Assembly (NCBI GenBank): GCA_031272085.1
Contig: JAISUN010000003.1
Location: 1-64,000, forward strand
DNA from: Dysgonamonadaceae bacterium
GTDB lineage: Bacteria; Bacteroidota; Bacteroidia; Bacteroidales; Azobacteroidaceae
Direction of reading: 5' to 3'
Length of the DNA: 64,000 nucleotides
Positions 57,089 through 64,000 of the stretch are shown here, in pieces. The notes beneath the pieces are model-generated. The model ran no database searches. It worked only from the letters and a program-made list of their open reading frames with translations, and had not been told where the DNA came from. Position numbers and translations under genes: made by a program. Each line of letters begins with the position of its first letter. Within the stretch, counting starts at the first letter, position 1.

Positions 57089-57768
57089 ACCGAATCCGAT
57101 TTTTTGCGTTGCTTCTGCCCTGCCTGATTTTTGCCGTCGGTTCGCTTGAAGCGCAGACTGCAAGCCGGTTTCAACCCGAATGGAGTTTCGGGTTCAACGC
57201 AGGCTCTACGCTGTCGAAAGTCAGTTTTAATTCGCAAATCCGGGTGCCGCAAGAGTATCTGATTCAGTATTCGGGCGGGCTGACGGCGAGGTATATTTCG
57301 GAAAACCACGTCGGGATTCAGGCAGAAATCAACTATTCGCTGCGCGGCTGGAAGGAACAGACTGATACTCTTCATCTTAACCGCTATACGCGCTCGCTGG
57401 CATATCTCGAAATCCCGCTGCTGACGCATATTTACGTCAATCTCGGCAAACGGGCGAGGTTTATTTTCAATCTGGGGCCGCAAATCAGTTACCTTATTTC
57501 GGATGATGTTATTACACAGGAAATTAACGAGCCTGACGGAGCAATTCCGGAATATTATTCCGCCAAAATTCAACGCCGTTTCGACTATGGGCTGAAAGGC
57601 GGCGCAGGTCTGGAATTCCGCACCGGAAGCGGCTCTATCATTCTCGACGGCAAATATTATTTCGGGCTTTCCGATATTTTCAACAACACTCGCGCCGACA
57701 TTTTTCAGGCTTCGAGCAACAAGGTTATCGGCATTAATTTGACCTATCTGTTCAGGTTAAAGCAGTGA
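57085..57768 (+). CDS. PorT-like outer-membrane beta-barrel protein
   Basis: 227 residues. A signal peptide (MNRIRFFALLLPCLIFAVGSLEAQ) precedes an eight-strand-like barrel: FGFNAGSTLSKVSF, GLTARYISENHVGIQAEINYS and the end VIGINLTYLFRL. This is the small-barrel family (outer membrane beta-barrel 2), which includes PorT/SprT of T9SS, though the match to PorT itself is loose. It is coupled to the LysM protein gene. It converges with prmA, and the two ends overlap by 17 bp. Confidence 0.85.
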   Translation: MNRIRFFALLLPCLIFAVGSLEAQTASRFQPEWSFGFNAGSTLSKVSFNSQIRVPQEYLIQYSGGLTARYISENHVGIQAEINYSLRGWKEQTDTLHLNRYTRSLAYLEIPLLTHIYVNLGKRARFIFNLGPQISYLISDDVITQEINEPDGAIPEYYSAKIQRRFDYGLKGGAGLEFRTGSGSIILDGKYYFGLSDIFNNTRADIFQASSNKVIGINLTYLFRLKQ

Positions 57769-58597
57769 ATCGCACGCTTGCCCAGCCGCTATTCTCCTTT
57801 GTATCAACGAGTTTCAGACCATTTTGCCCGCATTTTTCCTGCAAAACGGGAATATCTTCCGGGTAAAAGCCGCTCATAACGAGCGAACCTCCTCTGTTCA
57901 AGCGCTTTGCATAAACAGGAATATCGGCTAACAAAATATTGCGGTTGATGTTGGCAAAAATCAAGTCGTAAGTTTCGCCGCCAAGCAGCGAAGCGTCGCC
58001 AAACGCGGCATTGACGCCTGTTATGCCGTTGAGCCGCAGGTTTTCGAGCGCATTTTCGTAAGCCCAGCGGTCGTTGTCGATGGCAGTTGTCCGCGCTGCG
58101 CCCCGCATTTTCGCCAAAATGGCCAGCACAGCCGTTCCGCAGCCCATATCGAGGACAGTTTTTCCGGCTAAATCAGTTTCGAGAATGAAAGAAACCATCA
58201 TCGAGGTCGTCGCGTGATGTCCCGTTCCGAAAGCCATTTTCGGGTCAATCACTATGTCGAAAGGCAGGCCGGGAATGTCCTTGTGAAACGAACTATGGAT
58301 AACTACCTGATTATCAATAATTATTGGCTGAAAATAGTTTTTTTCCCATTCTTCGTTCCAATCTCGGCTTTCTATATAATTCTTTGTGTATGAGATTTTT
58401 ATATCCGGCAATGGAAAATTTTTGAAGATTTTTTCGAGAGCCGGTTCGTCCGCCAAATTTTCTTGAACATAAGCCTTCAAACCTCCGCCGGTTTCTTCAA
58501 AACTCTCAAAACCGGCATCGGCAAGCAATCCCGACAAAATATCGCAAGCGATTTCGGAGCAGGGACAAATCGAAAAAATAAATTCGTAATAGTTCAT
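57752..58597 (-). CDS. prmA: Ribosomal protein L11 methyltransferase
   Basis: 281 residues. The SAM-binding motif VLDMGCGTAVLAILA is preceded by KMAFGTGHHATTSMM and followed by FANINRNILLADI, the order of PrmA. It trimethylates ribosomal protein L11. It has a -7 element directly upstream, in the 49 bp that separate it from the broken susC. Confidence 0.94.
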   Translation of the reverse strand: MNYYEFIFSICPCSEIACDILSGLLADAGFESFEETGGGLKAYVQENLADEPALEKIFKNFPLPDIKISYTKNYIESRDWNEEWEKNYFQPIIIDNQVVIHSSFHKDIPGLPFDIVIDPKMAFGTGHHATTSMMVSFILETDLAGKTVLDMGCGTAVLAILAKMRGAARTTAIDNDRWAYENALENLRLNGITGVNAAFGDASLLGGETYDLIFANINRNILLADIPVYAKRLNRGGSLVMSGFYPEDIPVLQEKCGQNGLKLVDTKENSGWASVRFTALT

Positions 58598-58616
58598 AAA
58601 AGAGATTTATAAACTG

Positions 58617-58624
58617 CAAAGTTA
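58617..58624 (-). promoter_or_regulatory. -7 element for prmA
   Basis: TAACTTTG on the minus strand, 20 nt before the prmA start and 23 nt after the stop of the truncated susC. Confidence 0.5.
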
Positions 58625-58646
58625 AAAATTTTTCTCTATAACCGTA

Positions 58647-60452
58647 TCATACAGCCCGATTTTTTCTGTTCGATGAAGATGCGTCGGCGCGTAAGTTGGC
58701 TTCAAACAGGTACTTGCCTGCATAATCGTAATTGATTCGCCCGAAACCGGAAAGCATTGCGAGTTGGCGGGTATATCCGCTGTTGGTCTGGCTTGCCTCG
58801 CTTCCGGAATTCATATCGGTAAGTTCGTTATTCGGAAAACTCTTGCGGGTAGCAATATTTTCAATGTAATTGAACTTTTCGGTATGCCAGCCGAGCAAAA
58901 CTTTCAGTCCGTGAACGCCGAAATGCTTGTCGTAGTTGAGCAGGGCGTCGAAATTCGTCCGGTCGTCGAGATAATAGCGCTCGTCGAGCGAGTTCGGGCC
59001 GTGATACTTGTTCGGGTTGTACTGAATATCCTTCATAAAGTATTTGTAATGCTGGACATTGGAAACATACGAGCCTTGCAGAGTGGCTTTCAGCCCGTCG
59101 AACAGTTTGACGTCGGCAGCCAGAAGGCCGGTAAATTTCTGATTGTTGCGGTCAACCGTTTCATCGAGGTCTAACCACGCAATCGGGTTTCCGTCGGAAA
59201 CAGTTCCGTAGGTTCCATCGGCATAACGCGCTGTAATCCAGGGAGCAATGATGTTCAACTGCCGGATAATCTGGTCGGAACTTCCGCCGGCGTAACTGCT
59301 CGTCGCGTCGCGGTAATCGTTCTTTATGAAACCCATATTCATCCTGACGTCAAGCCGGCTCGTGAGGTTCATATCGAGATTTATGCGCCCGTTGAACTGG
59401 CGGCGGTCGCTATTCGGCAAGATGCCTTCTTCGTTCAGGAATCCGGCCGAAGCCATATATTTTGCTCTGCCGCTTCCGCCGTTGACATTGACGTTATGCT
59501 GGTGTTGAGCGCCTGTCCGATACGCCAGCGCGTACCAGTCGGTATTCGGATGGCCGTAGGGGTCGGAGCCGTCCTGAAATTTTTTCAGGTCGTCGTCGGA
59601 AAACCGCGCCGGTTTGTCGCCGTCTTCGGCCAGAGCCTGATTCAGGAGGCGGGCGTAATCGTAGGACGAGAGCCGTTCAATCATCTGCGTGGGCTTCTGG
59701 AAACCGTAATATCCCCGGTATGTAATAACCGGCTTATCGGCTCCTTTCCCGCGTTTTGTGGTAATCAGTATTACCCCGTTTGCCGCTTTTGAACCGTAGA
59801 TTGCGGCCGAAGCGGCGTCTTTCAATACCGAAACGGACTCAATGTCGTTGGGGTCGATTGAGTTCAGTTCGCCGGTTTCGATTCCGTCAACAAGCACATA
59901 AGGGCTTGCATATCCGGTGTTTAATGTTCCTACGCCGCGGACGCGGATAGTGGCTCCGTCCTGACCGGGGCGGCCCTCACCCGCCATCGAAGCAACGCCG
60001 GCCATCAAGCCCTGCAAGGCGGTTGAAACGTTTTGGATAGGACGCGATTCGAGTTCGCTGCCGCTGATTTGCGCAACCGAGCCGGTCAAATTGACCTTCT
60101 GCTGTGTGCCGTAGCCGACAACAATCACTTCGTCGAGAAGTTTTGAATCTTCTTCCAAAACAATGTTCATTTCAGCCGTTGCAGGCAATTCCTGACTTAC
60201 ATAGCCGATGTAGGAAACTACTAAGGTTTTGCCCCGCTCGACGCGAAAAGTAAAACGCCCGTTAATGTCGGTCGTAGCGCCGTTTTGTGTTCCTTTTTCA
60301 AGGATGTTGGCGCCCATAATCTCATCCCCGCTCCGGTCTTTTACTGTTCCGCTAACTGTAATCTGTTGAGCGAAAGCCGATAAGCCGAATGTCAGAAACA
60401 AAACTGCAAAAACGCCGGCAAAAAATTGTGATTTTTTTGTTAGATTCGTCAT
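58647..60452 (-). pseudogene. 3'-truncated SusC/RagA receptor without SusD
   Basis: Only 601 residues from the ATG at 60452; full SusC proteins are near 1000. Present: signal peptide (FFAGVFAVLFLTFGLSAFAQ), regulatory-like domain, TonB box LDEVIVVGYGTQQKVNLTG, plug (IRVRGVG, YVLVDGIE) and about half the barrel. It stops at FEANLRADASSSNRKNRAV, where intact homologues read about RADASSRF and go on for some 350-400 residues. No remnant of the missing part or of a susD follows, only the prmA promoter. The upstream frame stays open to 60620 but is not a likely start. It probably cannot form a channel, so I call it a pseudogene. Confidence 0.8.
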
Positions 60453-60549
60453 AGACACTATATTGAGAAAGTCGCTTAGAATTGATTTATTTAAGTTGAC
60501 GATTTTGGTGATTTTTGTTGATTTTGATGGTCTTGGCTGAAAATGGTGG

Positions 60550-60604
60550 CCAGCGTAGCGCGTGAAGATGGTTATTTTTTGCCACCAGCGTAGCGCGTGA
60601 AGAT
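60550..60604. repeat. Direct repeat, two 20-bp copies
   Basis: CAGCGTAGCGCGTGAAGAT with a preceding C, at 60550-60569 and 60585-60604, identical, with a period of 35 bp. Both lie in the susC leader. Confidence 0.85.
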
Positions 60605-60641
60605 AATTTTTTAAAAACAAAAAAAATAAACCAATAAATAA

Positions 60642-60713
60642 ACCAAAACTGCAATGAGGCGTTCATTCAGGGCAAGCGATTATGTCTTACGCTGACTCAT
60701 TGCAGTAATTGGT
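60642..60713. repeat. Interrupted inverted repeat, possible structured RNA
   Basis: The perfect arms ACTGCAATGAG (60648-60658) and CTCATTGCAGT (60696-60706) are extended outward by AAACCA/TGGTTT and inward by a weaker GCGT/ACGC pair. On the minus strand it is followed by a T-rich tract. Confidence 0.75.
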
Positions 60714-60798
60714 TTAATGGCGACGGTTTTTTAAAGTTAATAATATAATTGTTTGAAAATCCATTTATACGCTAATAAAACCGTGATTTTTTCCGGCA

Positions 60799-60826
60799 CA
60801 AATGTAAGTGAATTTATTTATTCAAA
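60799..60826 (-). promoter_or_regulatory. Candidate promoter of the truncated susC
   Basis: On the minus strand TACATTTG (60806-60799), with TTTG only 16 nt upstream (60826-60823), or CTTG at 20 nt. It would give a leader of about 340 nt. Confidence 0.5.
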
Positions 60827-60884
60827 CAAGGAATTTTTAAACTTTTTTTGAAAATTTTTTTATTTTTTTCAGCAAATTTTATTT

Positions 60885-60914
60885 AAAAAAGAAAAGGTTG
60901 TCATCCCGACAACC
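60885..60914 (-). terminator. Intrinsic terminator upstream of the truncated susC
   Basis: The stem GGTTGTC/GACAACC (60896-60902 with 60908-60914), loop ATCCC, is followed on the minus strand by TTTTCTTTTTT. It could end the rlmI-like transcript or the short RNA started at about 60955. Confidence 0.8.
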
Positions 60915-60960
60915 AATCTTCATTGTTAACCTTAAATCTAATACCATGAAAAACACGATG

Positions 60961-60992
60961 CAAAGGTAATACATTTATGTTATAAAACATAA
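60961..60992 (-). promoter_or_regulatory. -7 element with an operator-like palindrome
   Basis: TACCTTTG on the minus strand at 60968-60961. Where the -33 box would lie there is a palindrome, TTATGTT-N4-AACATAA (60975-60992), instead of TTTG. Confidence 0.5.
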
Positions 60993-61041
60993 TTTTTCGG
61001 CATAAAATTTAAAAGTTTAACAATTTTTAACACTTTGAGGC

Positions 61042-62232
61042 CTATTCAATTTCTAAAACAAGGCCTTTAAGATACTCACTTTCAGGATGATACAAATTTA
61101 TTGGATGGTCGGCCGCCTGTGTGAGTTGATGAAGAATTTTTACCCGTTTTCCGGTTTGAGCGGCTGCGCTGAAAACGGCAAGCCGGAAATTTTCGCGGCT
61201 AACGGCCTGCGAACAGGAAAAAGTGAAGATAATTCCGCCCGGCTGAATCTTGCGGATAGCCGCCGCATTCAGTTTCCGGTAGCCGACAAGCGCATTTTTC
61301 AGTGCGCTCTGATGCTTGGCGAAGGCCGGCGGGTCGAGGACAATCAGGTCGTAATCTCCGCCGCCCTGTTCCAAAAAGCGGAAAGCGTCGTCGGTAAAAG
61401 CCGTATGGCGGGCGTCGTTTCCGAAATTCAGGCCGACATTTTCGCGCGTCAGGTCGATGGCTTTGGCCGAACTGTCCACCGAATGAACAAGAGCGGCGCC
61501 GCCGCGCAGAGCAAAACACGAAAACCCGCCTGTGTAGCAGAAAAGGTTCAGCACGTGCCGGTTTTCCGAAAATTTTTCGAGCAGCGAACGGTTGTCGCGC
61601 TGGTCAACAAAAAAACCTGTTTTTTGGCCTTTCAGCCAGTCGATTTTGAATTTCAGGCCGTTTTCCAAAGCAACGCCCGAAACCTCGGAACCACCGAAAA
61701 GATAGCCGTTTTCCGGTTCCAGAGCGGCTTTATAGGGCAAAGTGCCTTCCGATTTGTAGAAAATATTTTTCAGTTTGCCGCCGACTACTGCCTGCAATGC
61801 CTCCGCAATCTCGCGGCGGACAAGGTGCATTCCTACGGAATGAGCCTGCACAACGGCGGTATCGGAATAAAAATCAATAATTAGGCCGGGCAAAAAATCG
61901 CCTTCGCCGTGGACTAATCGGAAAGCCGTATTTTTTTGAGTATCAAACAGTTTCAATCGCATCCGCAAATTCCATGCCGATTCGATGCGGCGGCGCCAAA
62001 AATCGGCGTCAATCGCTTCATCCTCAAAAGTCAGGATTCGGACGGCTATCGAGCCTATCTGACAGTGTCCGCGGGCAAGAAACTCGCCACGGCTGCCGAT
62101 TACGTCCACCAAATCGCCCTCTTCGGGATTGCCTTCTGCACGGCTGATTGCGCCGGAAAAAATCCACGGATGAAAGCGTTTGAGCGACTCTTCTTTCCCC
62201 TGTTTCAGATAGATTCGTTTATTTAAAGACAT
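61042..62232 (-). CDS. 23S rRNA methyltransferase of the RlmI/PUA type
   Basis: 396 residues from the ATG at 62232; an in-frame ATG at 62262 lies inside the upstream gene. An N-terminal PUA-like domain (FHPWIFSGAISRAEG, GDLVDVIGSRGEFLARG) is followed by a central region and a SAM-binding Rossmann domain with VLNLFCYTGGFSCFALRGGA, LIVLDPPAFAKHQ and the catalytic-Cys segment FTFSCSQAVS. RlmI methylates C1962 of 23S rRNA to m5C. It overlaps the exonuclease gene by 10 bp. Confidence 0.9.
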   Translation of the reverse strand: MSLNKRIYLKQGKEESLKRFHPWIFSGAISRAEGNPEEGDLVDVIGSRGEFLARGHCQIGSIAVRILTFEDEAIDADFWRRRIESAWNLRMRLKLFDTQKNTAFRLVHGEGDFLPGLIIDFYSDTAVVQAHSVGMHLVRREIAEALQAVVGGKLKNIFYKSEGTLPYKAALEPENGYLFGGSEVSGVALENGLKFKIDWLKGQKTGFFVDQRDNRSLLEKFSENRHVLNLFCYTGGFSCFALRGGAALVHSVDSSAKAIDLTRENVGLNFGNDARHTAFTDDAFRFLEQGGGDYDLIVLDPPAFAKHQSALKNALVGYRKLNAAAIRKIQPGGIIFTFSCSQAVSRENFRLAVFSAAAQTGKRVKILHQLTQAADHPINLYHPESEYLKGLVLEIE

Positions 62233-62789
62233 AGTTTTTTGTATATTTTCAGGCAGGCCCATGCGTCTAATGCGGCGTAATGTTGCTGCGCCGCGGTCAG
62301 AGTTGAAGCCTCCCAGTTGGTAAGTCGTTGGTTTTTAGATATTTTCTTATGAAAAAGCAGAGCGTAGATTTTTTGCAGGCTCATATCTTCGATTCCGTAT
62401 TTTGGAGCAATTTTTTGCAAATCGATAAATCCGCGAGGCTCGAAATTCAGGTTTTTTTCGAGGCTATGGAAGTCGTCTTTCAGCGAAAGTCCGATTTTCA
62501 TAATGTCGGGATTTGAAAGCAGTTCGATAAGATGGGGAAAATATCCGGTAATATTGAGGCGGAAAAGGCAGCAAAAATCTTCGCTTGCGAGTTGAATCAG
62601 AGCCACATTATTGGTATTTCCCTTGCGGAACGAGGGGCGGGTTTCGGTGTCGAAACCGAGAATTTTATTTTCCGAAAGCCGCTCGACGGCCTTTTTTGAA
62701 CTCTCAAAATCGTTGGCGACAACTATCGTGCCGCGGAACTCTTCCCTTTCATAAGAGTTTAATTCTTCCTTGGTTATGCTTCTTCCCAT
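62223..62789 (-). CDS. 3'-5' exonuclease domain protein (RNase D-like fold)
   Basis: 188 residues. DEDD-type motifs are seen: GFDTET (first Asp/Glu), KIGLSLKDDFHSLEK (second Asp) and YAALDAWACLKIYKKL (Tyr and last Asp). It is only the catalytic domain, without HRDC repeats. Such proteins trim or degrade RNA or DNA from the 3' end; the substrate is unknown. It overlaps both neighbours (10 and 16 bp), so DUF5063, exonuclease and rlmI form one operon. Confidence 0.9.
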   Translation of the reverse strand: MGRSITKEELNSYEREEFRGTIVVANDFESSKKAVERLSENKILGFDTETRPSFRKGNTNNVALIQLASEDFCCLFRLNITGYFPHLIELLSNPDIMKIGLSLKDDFHSLEKNLNFEPRGFIDLQKIAPKYGIEDMSLQKIYALLFHKKISKNQRLTNWEASTLTAAQQHYAALDAWACLKIYKKLCL

Positions 62790-63289
62790 TCTCTGTATTT
62801 CAGATTATGCAAGGCGCGAAGCGAGTTCACGAGCCGTTGTCCCCAGTATTTCTCGAAATTGCGGATACAAAGCGCTAATGAATCGTTCATCGTTTCGGTC
62901 TGCCCGTTTTTAAATTCGGCTATAAAATTCCCCAAATCCTGATAAATATCGGCCAAATCCTCGGAAATCCTCACTGCAACGGGCGAATCGCTCATTTTTA
63001 TGTCGGGATGGAAGGTTTCGAGATACAGGTCGTCGTCACCCAAAATGGCGCTCACAGCATCGCGGACGCGCTCGTACATCGCTTCCGAAACGCGCTGTTC
63101 GAGTTCCGAACCGTTGTCTTCCTTTATCGGCGGAATAATCGACGCTTTCAGGTAGAGCAGCGGCAAAACCCTGACCATATTATTGACGAAAGTCGTCTTG
63201 TCGGTTTGCCCCGTCTTTTCCGCCAAAACGCAGAAATCAAGGGCAGAACGGACAAAATCTTCGGTATATTTTGAATAGAGAATCGACAT
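62774..63289 (-). CDS. DUF5063 family protein
   Basis: 171 residues, mainly helical and soluble: YTEDFVRSALDFCVLAEKTG ... VRVLPLLYLKASIIPPI ... DIYQDLGNFIAEFKNG ... NFEKYWGQRLVNSLRALHNLKY. This matches DUF5063, which in Bacteroidota I recall sitting beside the exonuclease and methyltransferase genes. The function is unknown. First gene of the operon, with a good promoter. Confidence 0.85.
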   Translation of the reverse strand: MSILYSKYTEDFVRSALDFCVLAEKTGQTDKTTFVNNMVRVLPLLYLKASIIPPIKEDNGSELEQRVSEAMYERVRDAVSAILGDDDLYLETFHPDIKMSDSPVAVRISEDLADIYQDLGNFIAEFKNGQTETMNDSLALCIRNFEKYWGQRLVNSLRALHNLKYREWEEA

Positions 63290-63337
63290 ATAAATTGAAA
63301 ATTGATAATTTTTATAAAATCAATAATAATTTCACTG

Positions 63338-63369
63338 CAAAATTAGGACTTTTTTTTGAGAACTGCAAA
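63338..63369 (-). promoter_or_regulatory. -33/-7 promoter of the DUF5063 operon
   Basis: On the minus strand: TTTG (63369-63366), 20 nt, TAATTTTG (63345-63338). Confidence 0.72.
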
Positions 63370-63469
63370 AAGAATTTAACTCCCCTACCCTCCGAAGCCG
63401 ATATTCATTATCATTTTTGTCTAATATCCCCAAAAATGAAAAAAATCATAGTGCATACAAAAACTACCT

Positions 63470-64000
63470 TTACAGCAACTCCAAGAGCATCCTCATCCCG
63501 TTGTTTGCGGCGCGTTGGATATTGCTTTCGCGGCTTTTTGAGAAATGATAGAGTTCGGAAACGAGTTTGTCGCGGAATGAGGCCGCTATCCACACCGTTC
63601 CGACCGGTTTTTCCGCCGTTCCGCCGTCGGGGCCTGCGATTCCCGAAGTTGCTATCGAGCAGTCGGAATGAAAAATGTGGCGCGTTCCGGAGGCCATTTG
63701 CTCGACGACCTCCCGGCTCACTGCTCCATATTTGCTTAAATCAGAAGCGGATACGCCTAAAATTTCAAGTTTTGCTTCATTAGCATAAGTAACTGCTCCG
63801 CCTTTGTAATAGGCTGAACATCCGGGAATTGCAGTAAAAAGCGATGAAAGGTAGCCTCCGGTGCAACTTTCGGCTACCGACAGGCTTAAACCTTTATCTT
63901 TCAATATTTTATGCAGAATAAATTCAAGATTTGAATCTTCTTCGGAAACGATATTTCCGGCGAGCAGAGATTTCAATTTTTCGCTTTGAAAGCGGATAAT
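63470..64000 (-). CDS. cinA: CinA, C-terminal (PncC-type deamidase) part, cut by window edge
   Basis: The visible 176 residues carry the CinA C-terminal domain: AESCTGGYLSSLF, YYKGGAVTYANEAK and SGIAGPDGGTAEKPVGTVWIA. This domain hydrolyses the amide of nicotinamide mononucleotide, recycling pyridine nucleotide. A start at 63976 would be a TTG and the frame stays open to the window edge (RFQSEKLKSLLAGNIVSEED), so this is most likely the 3' half of full-length CinA, whose N-terminal molybdopterin-binding-like domain lies outside. Confidence 0.88.
   Translation of the reverse strand: MIRFQSEKLKSLLAGNIVSEEDSNLEFILHKILKDKGLSLSVAESCTGGYLSSLFTAIPGCSAYYKGGAVTYANEAKLEILGVSASDLSKYGAVSREVVEQMASGTRHIFHSDCSIATSGIAGPDGGTAEKPVGTVWIAASFRDKLVSELYHFSKSRESNIQRAANNGMRMLLELL

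Larger units (their letters stand above)
60453..61041 (-). other. Structured upstream region of the truncated susC
   Basis: 589 bp with no convincing gene; part of it (60453-60620) is an open extension of the susC frame. Read on the minus strand it holds, in order: a -7 element (60968-60961) with a palindrome at its -33 position, a hairpin terminator (60914-60885), the candidate susC promoter (60826-60799), a long inverted repeat (60706-60648), and a 20-bp direct repeat (60604-60585 and 60569-60550). Confidence 0.65.

Noticed and set aside
60550-60604. CRISPR array
   Set aside because: Only two repeat copies, a 15-nt gap, and no cas genes in the window.
60642-60713. Insertion sequence ends
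   Set aside because: No transposase or remnant between or near the arms; kept only as an inverted repeat.
63974-63976. TTG as start of a short stand-alone PncC protein
   Set aside because: The frame continues to the window edge with sequence typical of full-length CinA linkers.

Overview
The window reads as a chromosomal segment of a Bacteroidota bacterium, most likely order Bacteroidales. The reasons are three SusC-type TonB receptors and two SusD-type lipoproteins, the ssb-gldE-gldD cluster, type IX secretion (T9SS)-style C-terminal domains, DUF1573, DUF4302, DUF5063 and DUF6913 proteins, and many promoters of the Bacteroidota form (TTTG, 18-21 nt, TAnnTTTG). Shine-Dalgarno sequences are mostly absent. 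I cannot name a genus. I see no phage, transposase, rRNA operon or CRISPR array.

Layout. 1-2000: the 3' end of an acyl-CoA synthetase and an HD phosphohydrolase. 2050-16700: two consecutive SusC/SusD loci. The first is a bare pair closed by a strong terminator. The second is a five-gene operon: SusC, SusD, an HExxH lipoprotein, a DUF4302 lipoprotein with GLUG repeats, and a secreted GLUG protein with a sorting-tail-like C-terminus. 16700-19500: a minus-strand catabolic-looking operon (DapA-like aldolase, 2-hydroxyacid dehydrogenase, SDR). 19500-28300: housekeeping and motility genes: rng, a 30-codon very basic protein, hup, then divergently ssb-gldE-gldD-ligA-DUF6913, dapA, tRNA-Leu(CAG) and the SRP RNA. 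28300-32300: peroxiredoxin and a large secreted protein with a small secreted neighbour. 32400-38800: DedA, a YgiQ-type radical SAM protein, a nitroreductase lipoprotein, a TPR protein, def and ruvX. 38800-47700: surface-sugar functions: FemAB-like protein, WcaJ-type transferase, OmpA-like protein, gmd, fcl and a GH78-like lipoprotein. 47800-58600: OPT transporter, DUF1573 protein, an ABC/permease/GntR/GIN-like cassette, a lytic transglycosylase coupled to a CHU_C protein, a LysM/periplasmic-binding-fold protein with a beta-barrel protein, and prmA. 58600-61000: a truncated susC with no susD and an unusually structured upstream region. 61000-64000: an rlmI-like methyltransferase, a 3'-5' exonuclease domain protein, a DUF5063 protein and the 3' half of cinA.

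How it fits together. The outer-membrane theme dominates: nutrient import by TonB receptors, export of sorted surface proteins (CHU_C and sorting-tail domains, gldD/gldE), and sugar coating (GDP-fucose synthesis and an undecaprenyl-phosphate sugar transferase). The least explained parts are the 7273-16642 operon, the 28989-32171 secreted protein pair, and the region at 60450-61000 upstream of the truncated susC. That region holds two candidate promoters, a hairpin terminator, a long inverted repeat and a 20-bp direct repeat.
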